Assembly: GCF_900111515.1 (NCBI RefSeq)
Contig: NZ_FOHS01000002.1
Coordinates: 248,001 to 312,000, forward strand
Reading direction: 5' to 3'
Length of the DNA stretch: 64,000 nucleotides
From: Hymenobacter actinosclerus
GTDB lineage: Bacteria; Bacteroidota; Bacteroidia; Cytophagales; Hymenobacteraceae
In this document: piece by piece, positions 16,758 through 24,314 of the stretch
Layout: each line of letters begins with the position of its first letter
Position numbering within the stretch: the stretch's first letter is position 1
Translations under genes and position numbers: made by a program
The notes under the pieces: generated by a model
The model's input: the letters and a program-made list of their open reading frames with translations, nothing else
The model's database searches: none
What the model was told of the DNA's origin: nothing

Positions 16758-16945
16758 GCGGCGGGCAGGTCTCCTGACTCGGGCCCGCCTCCCCGCCCTT
16801 CTCACCCGGCTAAGCAGGCAATGGGCCAGGTGGGGAGGCGTTGGCGGCGCCGTAGCGGCCGGCCCTCACAGTAGCGCGTCTGTCCGGGAGTTGCACCCGG
16901 TTCCCTTTTAAGGCCCCGCCCGAAAGCCAAGGCCACCAACCGCTC
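16758..16945 (-). ncRNA. Cobalamin (B12) riboswitch
   Basis: Read on the minus strand, the element has the conserved pieces in order. These are GGGAACCGGGTGCAA (16905 down to about 16891), the B12-box-like CGCGCTACTGTGAGGG (about 16877-16862), and the 3' hallmark AGTCAGGAGACCTGCC (16779 to 16764). The spacing of about 140 bases from GGGAA to AGTCAGGAGACC suits an aptamer with its peripheral stems. The next gene on this strand is the thioesterase at 16540. No BtuB, cobalamin-synthesis or B12-enzyme gene lies in the window. Confidence 0.92.
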
Positions 16946-17120
16946 ATCTGACCTGAAAAACAGACAGAGAACGGGGCGAAGGTAGGAGGAAATCGGCTGG
17001 CCCGACCGGTCCGGTGGCGGGCGCGAGCAACCAATCGGCCAACTTGGGGTATACTTATTGCTGCAAGCAGAACCGTCGGCCACTGGGGCCGGCACCCCGC
17101 GTTTCACCCGACTGCCTTCT

Positions 17121-17687
17121 ATGCCCGCCATTTGTATGCCTTCCGGGCGGATTTTTCTGACCTCACTGCGCCTCCCGGCACTGGGGCTGGCCCTGCTGCT
17201 GGCGGCCTGCTCGGAGTCCGATACTCCGGCCGGCGCCGAAAAAACCGCCCGCCCCAGCCCTGCTGCCACCGTGTCGGCCACGGTGGCCGGCGGGGCTACG
17301 TTCAGCATCCGTTACAGCCGCCCCTCGGCCAATGAGCGCAAAGTAATGGGCGGGCTCGTGCCCTACGGCCAGGTGTGGCGCACGGGGGCCAACGAGGCCA
17401 CCACGTTCACCGTCGACCGGCCCGTGCGGGTGCAGGGCCGCCCGCTGCCGGCCGGCAAGTACGCCCTGTTCACCATCCCGCAGGAAAAGGAGTGGACCAT
17501 CATTTTCAACAGCCAGCCCAACCAGTGGGGGGCGTATGAGTACGACGCCACCCGCGACACGCTGCGCGTGCCGGCCCCGGTTTCGGCGCTGGACCGCCGC
17601 CTCGAACAGTTCACCATCACGGCCGACAAGTCGGGGGAAGTAAGCCTGGGCTGGGAAAATACCCGGGCCACATTTAAAGTAGAGTAG
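17121..17687 (+). CDS. DUF2911 lipoprotein
   Basis: A 188-residue predicted lipoprotein: signal LRLPALGLALLLAAC with Cys at about residue 30. The DUF2911 domain has FSIRYSRPSANERKVMGGLV, PYGQVWRTGANEATTFT, LPAGKYALFTIP and NQWGAYEYD, all diagnostic. DUF2911 proteins are common in Bacteroidota and their function is unknown. ATGs at 17121 and 17136 are both possible; the second gives a 25-residue signal. Convergent with the M23 gene, with only 16 bases between stops. Confidence 0.9.
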   Translation: MPAICMPSGRIFLTSLRLPALGLALLLAACSESDTPAGAEKTARPSPAATVSATVAGGATFSIRYSRPSANERKVMGGLVPYGQVWRTGANEATTFTVDRPVRVQGRPLPAGKYALFTIPQEKEWTIIFNSQPNQWGAYEYDATRDTLRVPAPVSALDRRLEQFTITADKSGEVSLGWENTRATFKVE

Positions 17688-17703
17688 CCTCCGGGTTTTC
17701 GGC

Positions 17704-18528
17704 TTACCGGCCGTAGCTCGTGCCGGACACTAACTCGGCCAGGGGCTGGCCGTTGATGCTGAAGGTAACCGGCACCGATACCGACATTGGCTCGCCGGGT
17801 ACATCGACCTGAAAATGCAGGTGCGGCCCCGATGACCAGCCCGTGTTGCCGCTGTGGCCCAGCGGCTGGCCCGCCGCCACGCGCTGCCCTACTTCTACCA
17901 GGCTGCCATGGAGGCGCAGGTGCACGTATTTGGCAAAGCTGCCGTCGTCATGAAAAATGGTGATGTAGTTGCCCTGGTCGGCGCAGTCGCGGGTGAGGCA
18001 GCCCGTGTCCGAATCCTGCTTAACCTGGCTGACAATGCCGGCCCGCGCGGCGCATACCACCGTGCCTTCGGGCATCGAGAAATCGAAGGCGTACTTACCG
18101 GCGTGCGAGAAAGGGCCATTATTGCCCTGTATCAGCCGGTAGGGCTGGCCCGCCTCGAAGGGCAGTTGGTAAACGAAGCCGCGGCCCGTGGGCGGGGCCA
18201 GCGTGTTGCCCAGGTAGGTGTTGTACTCGGAGCGGTATTGAAAGCGCTGGCCGGGGCTGGGCGTGAGGCGGACGAGTACCACTTTCTTCTTGCCCGGCTC
18301 CACCACTTTACGGATCGGTAGCTTGGCGCTGGGGTACATGTTCAACAGGTCAAAGTTGATCAGTACGGTGTAGGGCACGGCCGTGGTATTGCGCGCCTCA
18401 ACCAATACGGCATCGGGGTATTTGGTCGTCGTTATTTCAACGGGCCCCGGATTGCTCTGGCTCCAGCCCAGGTGGCTGGCAAGAAGTAGAAGGGGTAGAA
18501 CTAACCGGTGGCGCGAAGCAGGTAGCAT
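17704..18528 (-). CDS. M23-family (LytM) peptidase, exported
   Basis: A zinc endopeptidase of the lysostaphin/LytM type, acting on peptidoglycan cross-bridges or serving as an activator. The signal peptide is within residues 1-24 (LPLLLLASHLGWSQ). A beta-rich region runs to about 130. The M23 core has HAGKYAFDFSMPEGT (first His and Asp ligands), YVHLRLHG and GPHLHFQVD (HxH). The ATG at 18528 is chosen over an upstream TTG. A GCAAGATA/TATCTTGC sequence at 18549-18556 resembles a -7 box. Confidence 0.92.
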   Translation of the reverse strand: MLPASRHRLVLPLLLLASHLGWSQSNPGPVEITTTKYPDAVLVEARNTTAVPYTVLINFDLLNMYPSAKLPIRKVVEPGKKKVVLVRLTPSPGQRFQYRSEYNTYLGNTLAPPTGRGFVYQLPFEAGQPYRLIQGNNGPFSHAGKYAFDFSMPEGTVVCAARAGIVSQVKQDSDTGCLTRDCADQGNYITIFHDDGSFAKYVHLRLHGSLVEVGQRVAAGQPLGHSGNTGWSSGPHLHFQVDVPGEPMSVSVPVTFSINGQPLAELVSGTSYGR

Positions 18529-18627
18529 AGCTATAAGAGGTTTGGGCAGCAAGATAGCCGCAGATCAGATACGACCTGCGGCTATCAGCCAAATCCTGCT
18601 CCAGCTTAACCAGCAGTCCTCACTTCA

Positions 18628-18653
18628 TCATCAGTGCAGCTCATCAGTGCAGC
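18628..18653. repeat. 13-base tandem duplication
   Basis: The unit TCATCAGTGCAGC occurs twice head to tail in the spacer before the M23 gene promoter region. There are only two copies. Confidence 0.7.
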
Positions 18654-18673
18654 TATAGCAGCGCAGCAGCTGC

Positions 18674-19051
18674 CTATTTGGTTGGATGAAAAGCAGAAAA
18701 CTGATGCGTTTCTAAATCAAACGTGCACGCCGTGTCATAGGGGCTGAATTCGCTGCTGTGCAATACGACTGTTTGGTAGCGCTTACCCTGAACGAACCAT
18801 ACGGCATATACTCCTGCCACTTCCTGTTTTAGCCTGGGCATAGCGGGGCAGGCTTTCCCGGAGCCATCCGCCTGGTAGAGGCACAGGTTGTTACTACCAC
18901 TTTCGCGGATATCGGACTGCACCAATACCTCATCCAGGTAGTGCACGTGGTGAGCATGCACTTCGTATTGGAAGTGCAGCGCTACTTCGCGCCCGGCGTT
19001 TTTCCACGAAACAGTCCGTTGGTCGGGGCTCACGCGGAAGTGGCTGATCAT
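18674..19051 (-). CDS. Hypothetical protein
   Basis: A 125-residue protein with no signal or membrane segment; family not recognised. It is beta-rich (RTVSWKNAGREVALHFQYEV, VYAVWFVQGKRYQTVVLH), with a His-rich stretch VHAHHVHYLDEVL and three Cys. Base composition is lower in GC than neighbours. It lies between the M23 and tryptophan dioxygenase genes on the same strand, 33 bases from the latter's stop. Confidence 0.55.
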   Translation of the reverse strand: MISHFRVSPDQRTVSWKNAGREVALHFQYEVHAHHVHYLDEVLVQSDIRESGSNNLCLYQADGSGKACPAMPRLKQEVAGVYAVWFVQGKRYQTVVLHSSEFSPYDTACTFDLETHQFSAFHPTK

Positions 19052-19084
19052 CCTGCGGCACTAAAAGGCGTAGCGGGCCAGCGC

Positions 19085-20071
19085 TTACTCGCCGCCCAGC
19101 ACGCTTTCCACCCAGGCTTTGCCCCAGTCGGCCAGTTCCTGTTCGGTCCAGAGCTGGGGGTAGAAAATGCGGCGCTGGAACTTGGGAGGCAGGTACTGCT
19201 GCCAGTTGGTGCCGCCGGTAGCGGCAATCGAGTCGGGGTTGCGCTCGAGGTAGCGCACGGCCGACTTGTAGTGCATCAGGGGCCAGTTGACGTTTACGTT
19301 CACATCGAGCTGGCGCATTTGGCGGAGCAGGCGCGGGTGCTGCTGGCCCTCGGGGCCCTCGGGCAGGCGCTGCACCACGGCCCAGAGGTTGCGCTGGGCG
19401 TACTGGCGGGCAAACTCGCTGAGCTGGGCGGTGTACTTCTTCTCGAATTCGGTGAGCGTAAGGGCCTTGGCACCGGTTTCGACCACCGTGGCGCCCGATT
19501 TCCAGTAGATGCAGCCCAGCAGCTCGTCGTGGGCGGCGGCGTCGCCCAGCAGGCGGCGGCGCTCCTCGGGCACAAGGTTGCTGAGGCTGGTGCTGGCCAG
19601 CTCAATCATGCGGTACTGCGCGCTCTGGAAGCCCGAGGCCGGCATGAGCGCCAGCCGGAACTGCAGAAACTGGTGCTTGTCCATGCCGTCGACCATCACG
19701 TCGAACGAGTCGATCAGGTTCTCGAAGTAGCGGTTGATGCGGCCCACGCGCAGCGTTACTTCCGCGGCCGTGGGCGCTTGCAGGTCGCCGAGCTGCTCGT
19801 ACTCGCAGAGGCAGAGCTTGAAATACAGCTCCGTAATCTGGTGGTAGATGATGAAAATCCGCTCGTCGGGAATTTCGGTGCGCGGGCGCTGCAGGCTCAG
19901 CAGGGTTTCGAGCTGGATATAGTCCCAGTAGCCGAGGTAGCGGGTGTGGTAGTAGCCTTCGAGGTAGGAGGCCAGGTCCTGGTCGTCGGCGCTGTAGCGC
20001 TCCTGCAGGCGTTGGAGCTGCGCGAGTACGGCGGGCGAGAAATCGGTAGGGGCGGGGGCGGGAGTTTCCAT
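19085..20071 (-). CDS. Tryptophan 2,3-dioxygenase family protein
   Basis: Heme-dependent oxidation of L-tryptophan to N-formylkynurenine, first step of the kynurenine route. Family features in order: LGYWDYIQLETLLSLQRPRT, IFIIYHQITELYFKLCLCEY (distal His), a SFDVMVDGMDKHQFLQFRLA segment, LMPASGFQSAQYRMIE, then LMHYKSAVRYLE (probable proximal heme His) and ATGGTNWQQYLPP. At 328 residues it is slightly longer than typical TDO. The ATG at 20071 is fixed by the TAnnTTTG box at 20081-20088. Substrate could differ within the family. Confidence 0.85.
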   Translation of the reverse strand: METPAPAPTDFSPAVLAQLQRLQERYSADDQDLASYLEGYYHTRYLGYWDYIQLETLLSLQRPRTEIPDERIFIIYHQITELYFKLCLCEYEQLGDLQAPTAAEVTLRVGRINRYFENLIDSFDVMVDGMDKHQFLQFRLALMPASGFQSAQYRMIELASTSLSNLVPEERRRLLGDAAAHDELLGCIYWKSGATVVETGAKALTLTEFEKKYTAQLSEFARQYAQRNLWAVVQRLPEGPEGQQHPRLLRQMRQLDVNVNVNWPLMHYKSAVRYLERNPDSIAATGGTNWQQYLPPKFQRRIFYPQLWTEQELADWGKAWVESVLGGE

Positions 20072-20080
20072 AGGCAGGAA

Positions 20081-20088
20081 CAAAGGTA
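20081..20088 (-). promoter_or_regulatory. Predicted -7 box (TACCTTTG) of the tryptophan dioxygenase gene
   Basis: TACCTTTG on the minus strand ends 9 bases before the ATG at 20071, implying a leader of only a few bases. Same arrangement as hemF. Confidence 0.55.
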
Positions 20089-20091
20089 GGA

Positions 20092-20275
20092 TTTATGGAG
20101 AAGCTAGGAGATAGAAGCTAGGAGCTAGAAGTGAGAAAGAACGTCATTCGAGCAAAGCCGAAGAAGCTCTACTGCTTCGTTGCAGGTATCGGGGCTCCGG
20201 TTGCGGAAGAGATTATTCGGCTTCGCTCAAAACGACATTCCAGCATCTGTCTCCTAACTCCTGGCTTCTCCCTAC
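20092..20275. repeat. Two-layer imperfect inverted repeat between divergent genes
   Basis: Outer words gctaggag/agctag (20103-20128) face tctcctaactcctggcttct (20250-20270). Inside, 20138-20170 (a gtcattcgagcaaagccgaa core) faces its imperfect complement 20210-20241. It fills the gap between the dioxygenase and serine dehydratase genes. The inner core resembles other Hymenobacter-type cattcgagc/gcttcg palindromes by eye. Confidence 0.7.
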
Positions 20276-20284
20276 TTTTACCGC

Positions 20285-20965
20285 ATGGCAGAAAAATCGA
20301 GCATTTTTGATATGATTGGGCCGGTGATGATCGGGCCCAGCTCCTCGCATACGGCGGGCGTGGTGCGCATTGCCCGGGCCGCTATCCGCATTCTGGGCTC
20401 CGTGCCGACGCACGCCGTCATCACGTTCTACAACTCGTTTGCCCGCACCTACGAGGGCCACGGCTCCGACCGCGCCATCGTGGCCGGGCTGCTGGGCATG
20501 AACACCGACGACGTGCGCATCCGCGAAGCCTTCGACCATGCCCAGGCGGCCGGCCTGAGCTACACCTTCCAGGGCGTGGGCAACGCCTCGACCATGCACC
20601 CGAACACCATAAGGCTGCAGCTGCGCGACGAGCGCACCGGCGGGGCCGTGGAGGTGGTGGGCCAGAGCCGGGGCGGCGGCGTTATCCGCATCGTGGAGGT
20701 CGATGGCTTTCCGGCCGATTTCTCGGGCTCGCTGCACACGCTCATTATCGATGCCGACGACGAAGTAGGCTCCATTGCCTTCATTGCCTCCGTCATCTCG
20801 CGCGACGACTGCAACATTGCCACCATGTCGGTTTCGCGGCGGGGCAAGCACGAGGCGGCCCGGCAATTCATCGAAATGGACTCCGACCTGCGCCCCAGCA
20901 CGCTCGACTACCTGCGCCAGCTGCGCTGGGTGCACCGCGTGATTGATATTACGGCCCTTGACTAA
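20285..20965 (+). CDS. sdaAB: L-serine ammonia-lyase, beta subunit
   Basis: Small subunit of the iron-sulfur L-serine dehydratase (serine to pyruvate plus ammonia). The N-terminal domain has MIGPVMIGPSSSHTAGVVRI and the C-terminal ACT domain starts near residue 150 (LHTLIIDADDEVGSIAFIAS). Length 226 matches SdaAB. The cysteine-bearing alpha subunit is not in the neighbourhood and must be elsewhere for activity. ATG at 20285; TACTTTTA at 20273-20280 is a near -7 box. Confidence 0.92.
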   Translation: MAEKSSIFDMIGPVMIGPSSSHTAGVVRIARAAIRILGSVPTHAVITFYNSFARTYEGHGSDRAIVAGLLGMNTDDVRIREAFDHAQAAGLSYTFQGVGNASTMHPNTIRLQLRDERTGGAVEVVGQSRGGGVIRIVEVDGFPADFSGSLHTLIIDADDEVGSIAFIASVISRDDCNIATMSVSRRGKHEAARQFIEMDSDLRPSTLDYLRQLRWVHRVIDITALD

Positions 20966-21047
20966 CCGCTAACCGCTAACAACAAGGTATTAAAGGCCGG
21001 CTACGGCGCGTTGGTTGATTGGTTTGGTCGATATAGCGGGCAATCAA

Positions 21048-21055
21048 TACCTTTG
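21048..21055 (+). promoter_or_regulatory. Predicted promoter (TTTG / TACCTTTG) of tolC gene
   Basis: TACCTTTG at 21048-21055 has a TTTG at 21023-21026, 21 bases upstream, near the spacing of Bacteroidota -33/-7 promoters. It sits 82 bases before the ATG at 21138. Confidence 0.55.
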
Positions 21056-21137
21056 GCCCAACGGCTTCGGGCCGGGGCCCGCAGGCCGCGCCGGGTTGTA
21101 GTTCGCTTTTTGCCTTCCTCCTTTATCCTGTTTGTTT

Positions 21138-22661
21138 ATGAAGCGTTTCTACTGGCTCTTGCTGAGTGCCGCCGCCGTGGCCCCACTGGTGGCCCGGGCC
21201 CAGACTACGCCGACGCAGCCGCCCGCCGGCGCGCTGGCGGCCCCGGCCCCCACCGGCCCCTGGAGCCTGCAGGCGGCCGTCGACTATGCCCTGACCCACA
21301 ACCTGAACGTGCGCCAGAGCCAGCTGCAGGCCCAAAACGTTGATGCGGCGCTGTTGCAGAGCCGCGCCGCCCTGCTGCCCTCGGCCAACCTCAACGGCAA
21401 CCAGAACTGGAACTACGGTACCAACATCAACCCGCTGACCAACGTCTTTCAGAACCAGACCACGCGCACCAACAACTTCTCGGCCAGTTCGCAGGTAACG
21501 CTGTTTGCCGGCTTCCAGCTGCGCAACACCATCCGCCGCAACGTGCTCGACTACCAGGCCGCCCTGAGCGACGTGGAGCAGGCCCGCAACGATTTGTCGC
21601 TCAACGTGGCCTCGGCCTACCTGCAGATGCTGCTGGCCCAGGAGCTGGTGCGCACCAATCAGGTGCGCGAGGCCAGCACCCAGCTGCAGGTCGAGCGCAG
21701 CCAGAAGCTGCTCAAGGCCGGTTCGGTGGCCGAAGGCAACGTGCTCGACAGCCAGGCCCAGCTGGCTACCGACCAGTTCAACGTCATCACGGCCCAGAAC
21801 CAGCTGGCTATTGCCAAAATCCAGCTGGCCCAGCTGCTTAATCTGAGCGAGGGCGCCAGCGAGGCGCTGACCATCGAAACGCCCGCGCTGGCCGACCCCA
21901 CCGAGGGCGCCCTGGCCGATGTGGCGCCGGCCGAAGTGTTCATTACTGCTCAGGCCCGCCAGCCCGAAATAAAGGCCGCCGACCTGCGCGTGCAAAGCAG
22001 CATGCGCAGCCTCGACCTGGCCCGCGGCGCCTACTATCCGCGCCTCACGTTCGGGGCCAACATCTTCACCGGCTACTCCTCGCTCTACACCAAGCCCGTT
22101 ACCAGCCTGGACTCGGCGCGGGCGGTGCTGCCGGTATTTCCGATTGACCCCGTAACGGGCCAGCCGGGCCCTACGCCGGCCCCGTTCGCCGTTTTTACGC
22201 CCTACCAGCCCATACTGCGCCGCACTTCCGAAAATGTATCGTTCGGTACCCAGCTCAACAACAACCTGGGTAAGAGCCTGCAATTCAACCTGCAGATTCC
22301 GATTCTCAATGGCCTGCAGGCCCGCACCAACGTGCAGCGCGCCAAAATCAATCAGCAGCTGGCCGAGGTACGCGCCGAGCAGGCCCGGCTGGTACTGCGC
22401 CAGACCATTGAGCAGGCCTACGCCGACGCGCTGGCCGCCCAGCGCCAGTACCTGGCGTCGAGCCGGCAGGTGGAGGCCCTCACGCTGGCCTACCGCAACG
22501 CCGAAATCCGCTTCAACAACGGCCTGCTCAACGGCACCGAGTTCAACATTGCCAAAAACAACCTCACGGCCGCCGAATCGAGCATGATTCAGGCCAAGTA
22601 CAGCTTCGTGTTCCGCCGCAAAGTCCTCGATTTCTATCAGGGCCGGCCGATTGCTTTGTAG
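21138..22661 (+). CDS. TolC-family outer-membrane efflux protein
   Basis: Outer-membrane channel of a tripartite exporter. Signal peptide 1-22 (LLLSAAAVAPLVARAQ). Two OEP repeats follow: the first with WSLQAAVDYALTHNLNVRQS, the second from about residue 270. Long helical heptad stretches include EQARNDLSLNVASAYLQMLL and ARLVLRQTIEQAYADALAAQ. 507 residues is the usual size. The ATG at 21138 is preferred over a TTG 6 bases upstream. It is followed, after a repeat tract, by its periplasmic adaptor; no inner-membrane pump follows. The stop TAG opens the TTAGGG tract. Confidence 0.92.
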   Translation: MKRFYWLLLSAAAVAPLVARAQTTPTQPPAGALAAPAPTGPWSLQAAVDYALTHNLNVRQSQLQAQNVDAALLQSRAALLPSANLNGNQNWNYGTNINPLTNVFQNQTTRTNNFSASSQVTLFAGFQLRNTIRRNVLDYQAALSDVEQARNDLSLNVASAYLQMLLAQELVRTNQVREASTQLQVERSQKLLKAGSVAEGNVLDSQAQLATDQFNVITAQNQLAIAKIQLAQLLNLSEGASEALTIETPALADPTEGALADVAPAEVFITAQARQPEIKAADLRVQSSMRSLDLARGAYYPRLTFGANIFTGYSSLYTKPVTSLDSARAVLPVFPIDPVTGQPGPTPAPFAVFTPYQPILRRTSENVSFGTQLNNNLGKSLQFNLQIPILNGLQARTNVQRAKINQQLAEVRAEQARLVLRQTIEQAYADALAAQRQYLASSRQVEALTLAYRNAEIRFNNGLLNGTEFNIAKNNLTAAESSMIQAKYSFVFRRKVLDFYQGRPIAL

Positions 22662-22784
22662 GGTTTAGGGACTTAGGTATTAGGGCTTAGGCTGACGTTC
22701 TGACAAGTAAAGAACAGTGTCGCTGAGTCCTGATACTTAAACCCAAAACCCAAAATCTAAGCCCTAACTCCCTAAGCCCTAAAG
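22659..22784. repeat. Second inverted TTAGGG-like tract
   Basis: 22659-22691 consists of tagggtttagggacttagg words and 22741-22784 of complementary aaaccc/ctaagccctaactccctaag words, so the tolC-adaptor spacer RNA can fold back. It includes the tolC stop codon and ends one base before the adaptor ATG. Same design as 10831-10946. Confidence 0.8.
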
Positions 22785-22785
22785 A

Positions 22786-24174
22786 ATGAAAAAGAATCGT
22801 ACGCTTTATATCCTGCTGGCCGTGCTGGCGGTGCTGCTCGTCGGTTACGTCGTGGCCAAGAAGCAGGGCTGGATCGGCCAGCCGGCGGGCACCGAGGTGC
22901 TGGCGGCTACGGCCGCGCCCACCACCATTGTGGAGAAGGTGAGTGCCTCGGGCAAGGTGCAGCCCGAAACAGAGGTGAAAATCTCGCCCGACGTGTCGGG
23001 GGAAATCACGGAGCTGTACGTAGAAGAGGGCGATTCGGTGAAGAAAGGCCAGCTGCTGCTGCGCATCCGGCCCGATAACTACCAGGCCATGGTGAGCCAG
23101 CAGAACGCCGTGGTGGGCACCCAGCAGGCCAACGTGGCCCAGACCCGCGCCCGCCTGCAACAACTCATTGCCAGCGCCCGCCAGACCGAGCTGACCTACC
23201 GCCGCAATGCCTCGCTCTACAAGCAGAAGGTGATTTCGCAGGCCGACTACGAGGCCAGCAAGGCCGCCTACGATGCCTCGCAGGAGGAAATCAACTCGGC
23301 CCGCCAGAGCATCCGCGGCGCCCAGAGCAGCGTGCGCTCGGCCCAGGCCGGCCTGGAGGAAGCCCGCCGCAACCTCGACAAAACCACCATCTATTCGCCC
23401 GTCAACGGCACCGTCAGCAAGCTGAATGTGAAAAAAGGCGAGCGGGTAGTGGGCACCAGCCAGATGGCCGGTACCGAAATCATGCGCATTGCCAACCTGC
23501 GCGAAATGGAGGTGCGGGTGAGCGTGAATGAAAACGACATCATCAACGTAACCCTAGGCGACTCGGCCGACGTGGAAGTGGACAGCTACGCCAGCCAGGA
23601 CCAGCGCTTTAAGGGCGTGGTAACCAGCATTGCCAACACGGCCAAAGACGCGCTGACGGCCGAGGCCGTTACCGAGTTCGAAGTGAAAATCCGGCTGCTG
23701 CCCACCTCCTACGAGCACCTGCTGCAGGCCAAGCCGGGCCGCCGGGTGGTGCCCTTCCGCCCCGGCATGACGGCCTCGGTCGACGTCATCACCAACCGCA
23801 AAAGCAACGTGCTGAGCGTGCCGCTGGCCGCCGTAACCACCCGCACCGACAGCACCAAAACTGCCGGCCCTGCTGCCAAGGACGGCGCCAAAGCCGCCGC
23901 GAAAACCGATGCCCCCGCTGCCGGGCTGCAGGCCGCACCCCAGGAAGTGGTTTTCCTGATTCGCAACGGCAAGGCCGTGATGACGCCCGTGAAAACCGGC
24001 ATCAGCGACTTCCAGAACATCGAAATCCTCAGCGGCATCCAGGCCGGCGACCAGGTGGTGAGCGGACCGTTCCGGGCCGTATCGAAAACCCTGAAAGACG
24101 GCGAAGTGGTTGTCATCAAGGACGCCAAAACCCTCAATAAGGAAGCCCTGAAGGAGGACGCGCCGGCCAACTAG
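22786..24174 (+). CDS. Efflux periplasmic adaptor (HlyD/MacA-like membrane fusion protein)
   Basis: Links an inner-membrane pump to TolC. One N-terminal membrane anchor (TLYILLAVLAVLLVGYVVAK). A lipoyl/barrel-sandwich half (KVQPETEVKISPDVSGEITE), a coiled-coil hairpin of about 100 residues (QQANVAQTRARLQQL to AGLEEARRNLD), then the second lipoyl half (TTIYSPVNGTVSKLNVKKGE) and beta-barrel and MP domains. An Ala/Lys-rich insert near residues 362-386 (AAKDGAKAAAKTDAPAAG) interrupts the C-terminal part and is unusual. Resembles adaptors of MacB-type ABC exporters. No macB or RND gene is adjacent. Confidence 0.9.
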   Translation: MKKNRTLYILLAVLAVLLVGYVVAKKQGWIGQPAGTEVLAATAAPTTIVEKVSASGKVQPETEVKISPDVSGEITELYVEEGDSVKKGQLLLRIRPDNYQAMVSQQNAVVGTQQANVAQTRARLQQLIASARQTELTYRRNASLYKQKVISQADYEASKAAYDASQEEINSARQSIRGAQSSVRSAQAGLEEARRNLDKTTIYSPVNGTVSKLNVKKGERVVGTSQMAGTEIMRIANLREMEVRVSVNENDIINVTLGDSADVEVDSYASQDQRFKGVVTSIANTAKDALTAEAVTEFEVKIRLLPTSYEHLLQAKPGRRVVPFRPGMTASVDVITNRKSNVLSVPLAAVTTRTDSTKTAGPAAKDGAKAAAKTDAPAAGLQAAPQEVVFLIRNGKAVMTPVKTGISDFQNIEILSGIQAGDQVVSGPFRAVSKTLKDGEVVVIKDAKTLNKEALKEDAPAN

Positions 24175-24197
24175 GCCGCTTGCTGACCACCTAAACG

Positions 24198-24253
24198 CCT
24201 GTCATTCTGAGGCTGTCGCGCAGCAAGCGGCACACTCGGGATGACAGGTTTTT
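24198..24253. terminator. Hairpin terminator after the adaptor gene
   Basis: CCTGTCATTCTGAG and CTCGGGATGACAGG arms followed by TTTTTA. The core resembles the CCTGTCATCC words in the 2296-2500 repeat. Confidence 0.75.
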
Positions 24254-24314
24254 ATTTGCCAACTTACCGGTCTGTTATCCCCTGGGGCACCTCTTACCTA
24301 GCACTCACCCAATC

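Noticed and set aside
10831..22784. TTAGGG tracts as telomeres or linear replicon ends
   Set aside because: The repeats are few, degenerate and internal between ordinary genes; telomere function is not plausible.
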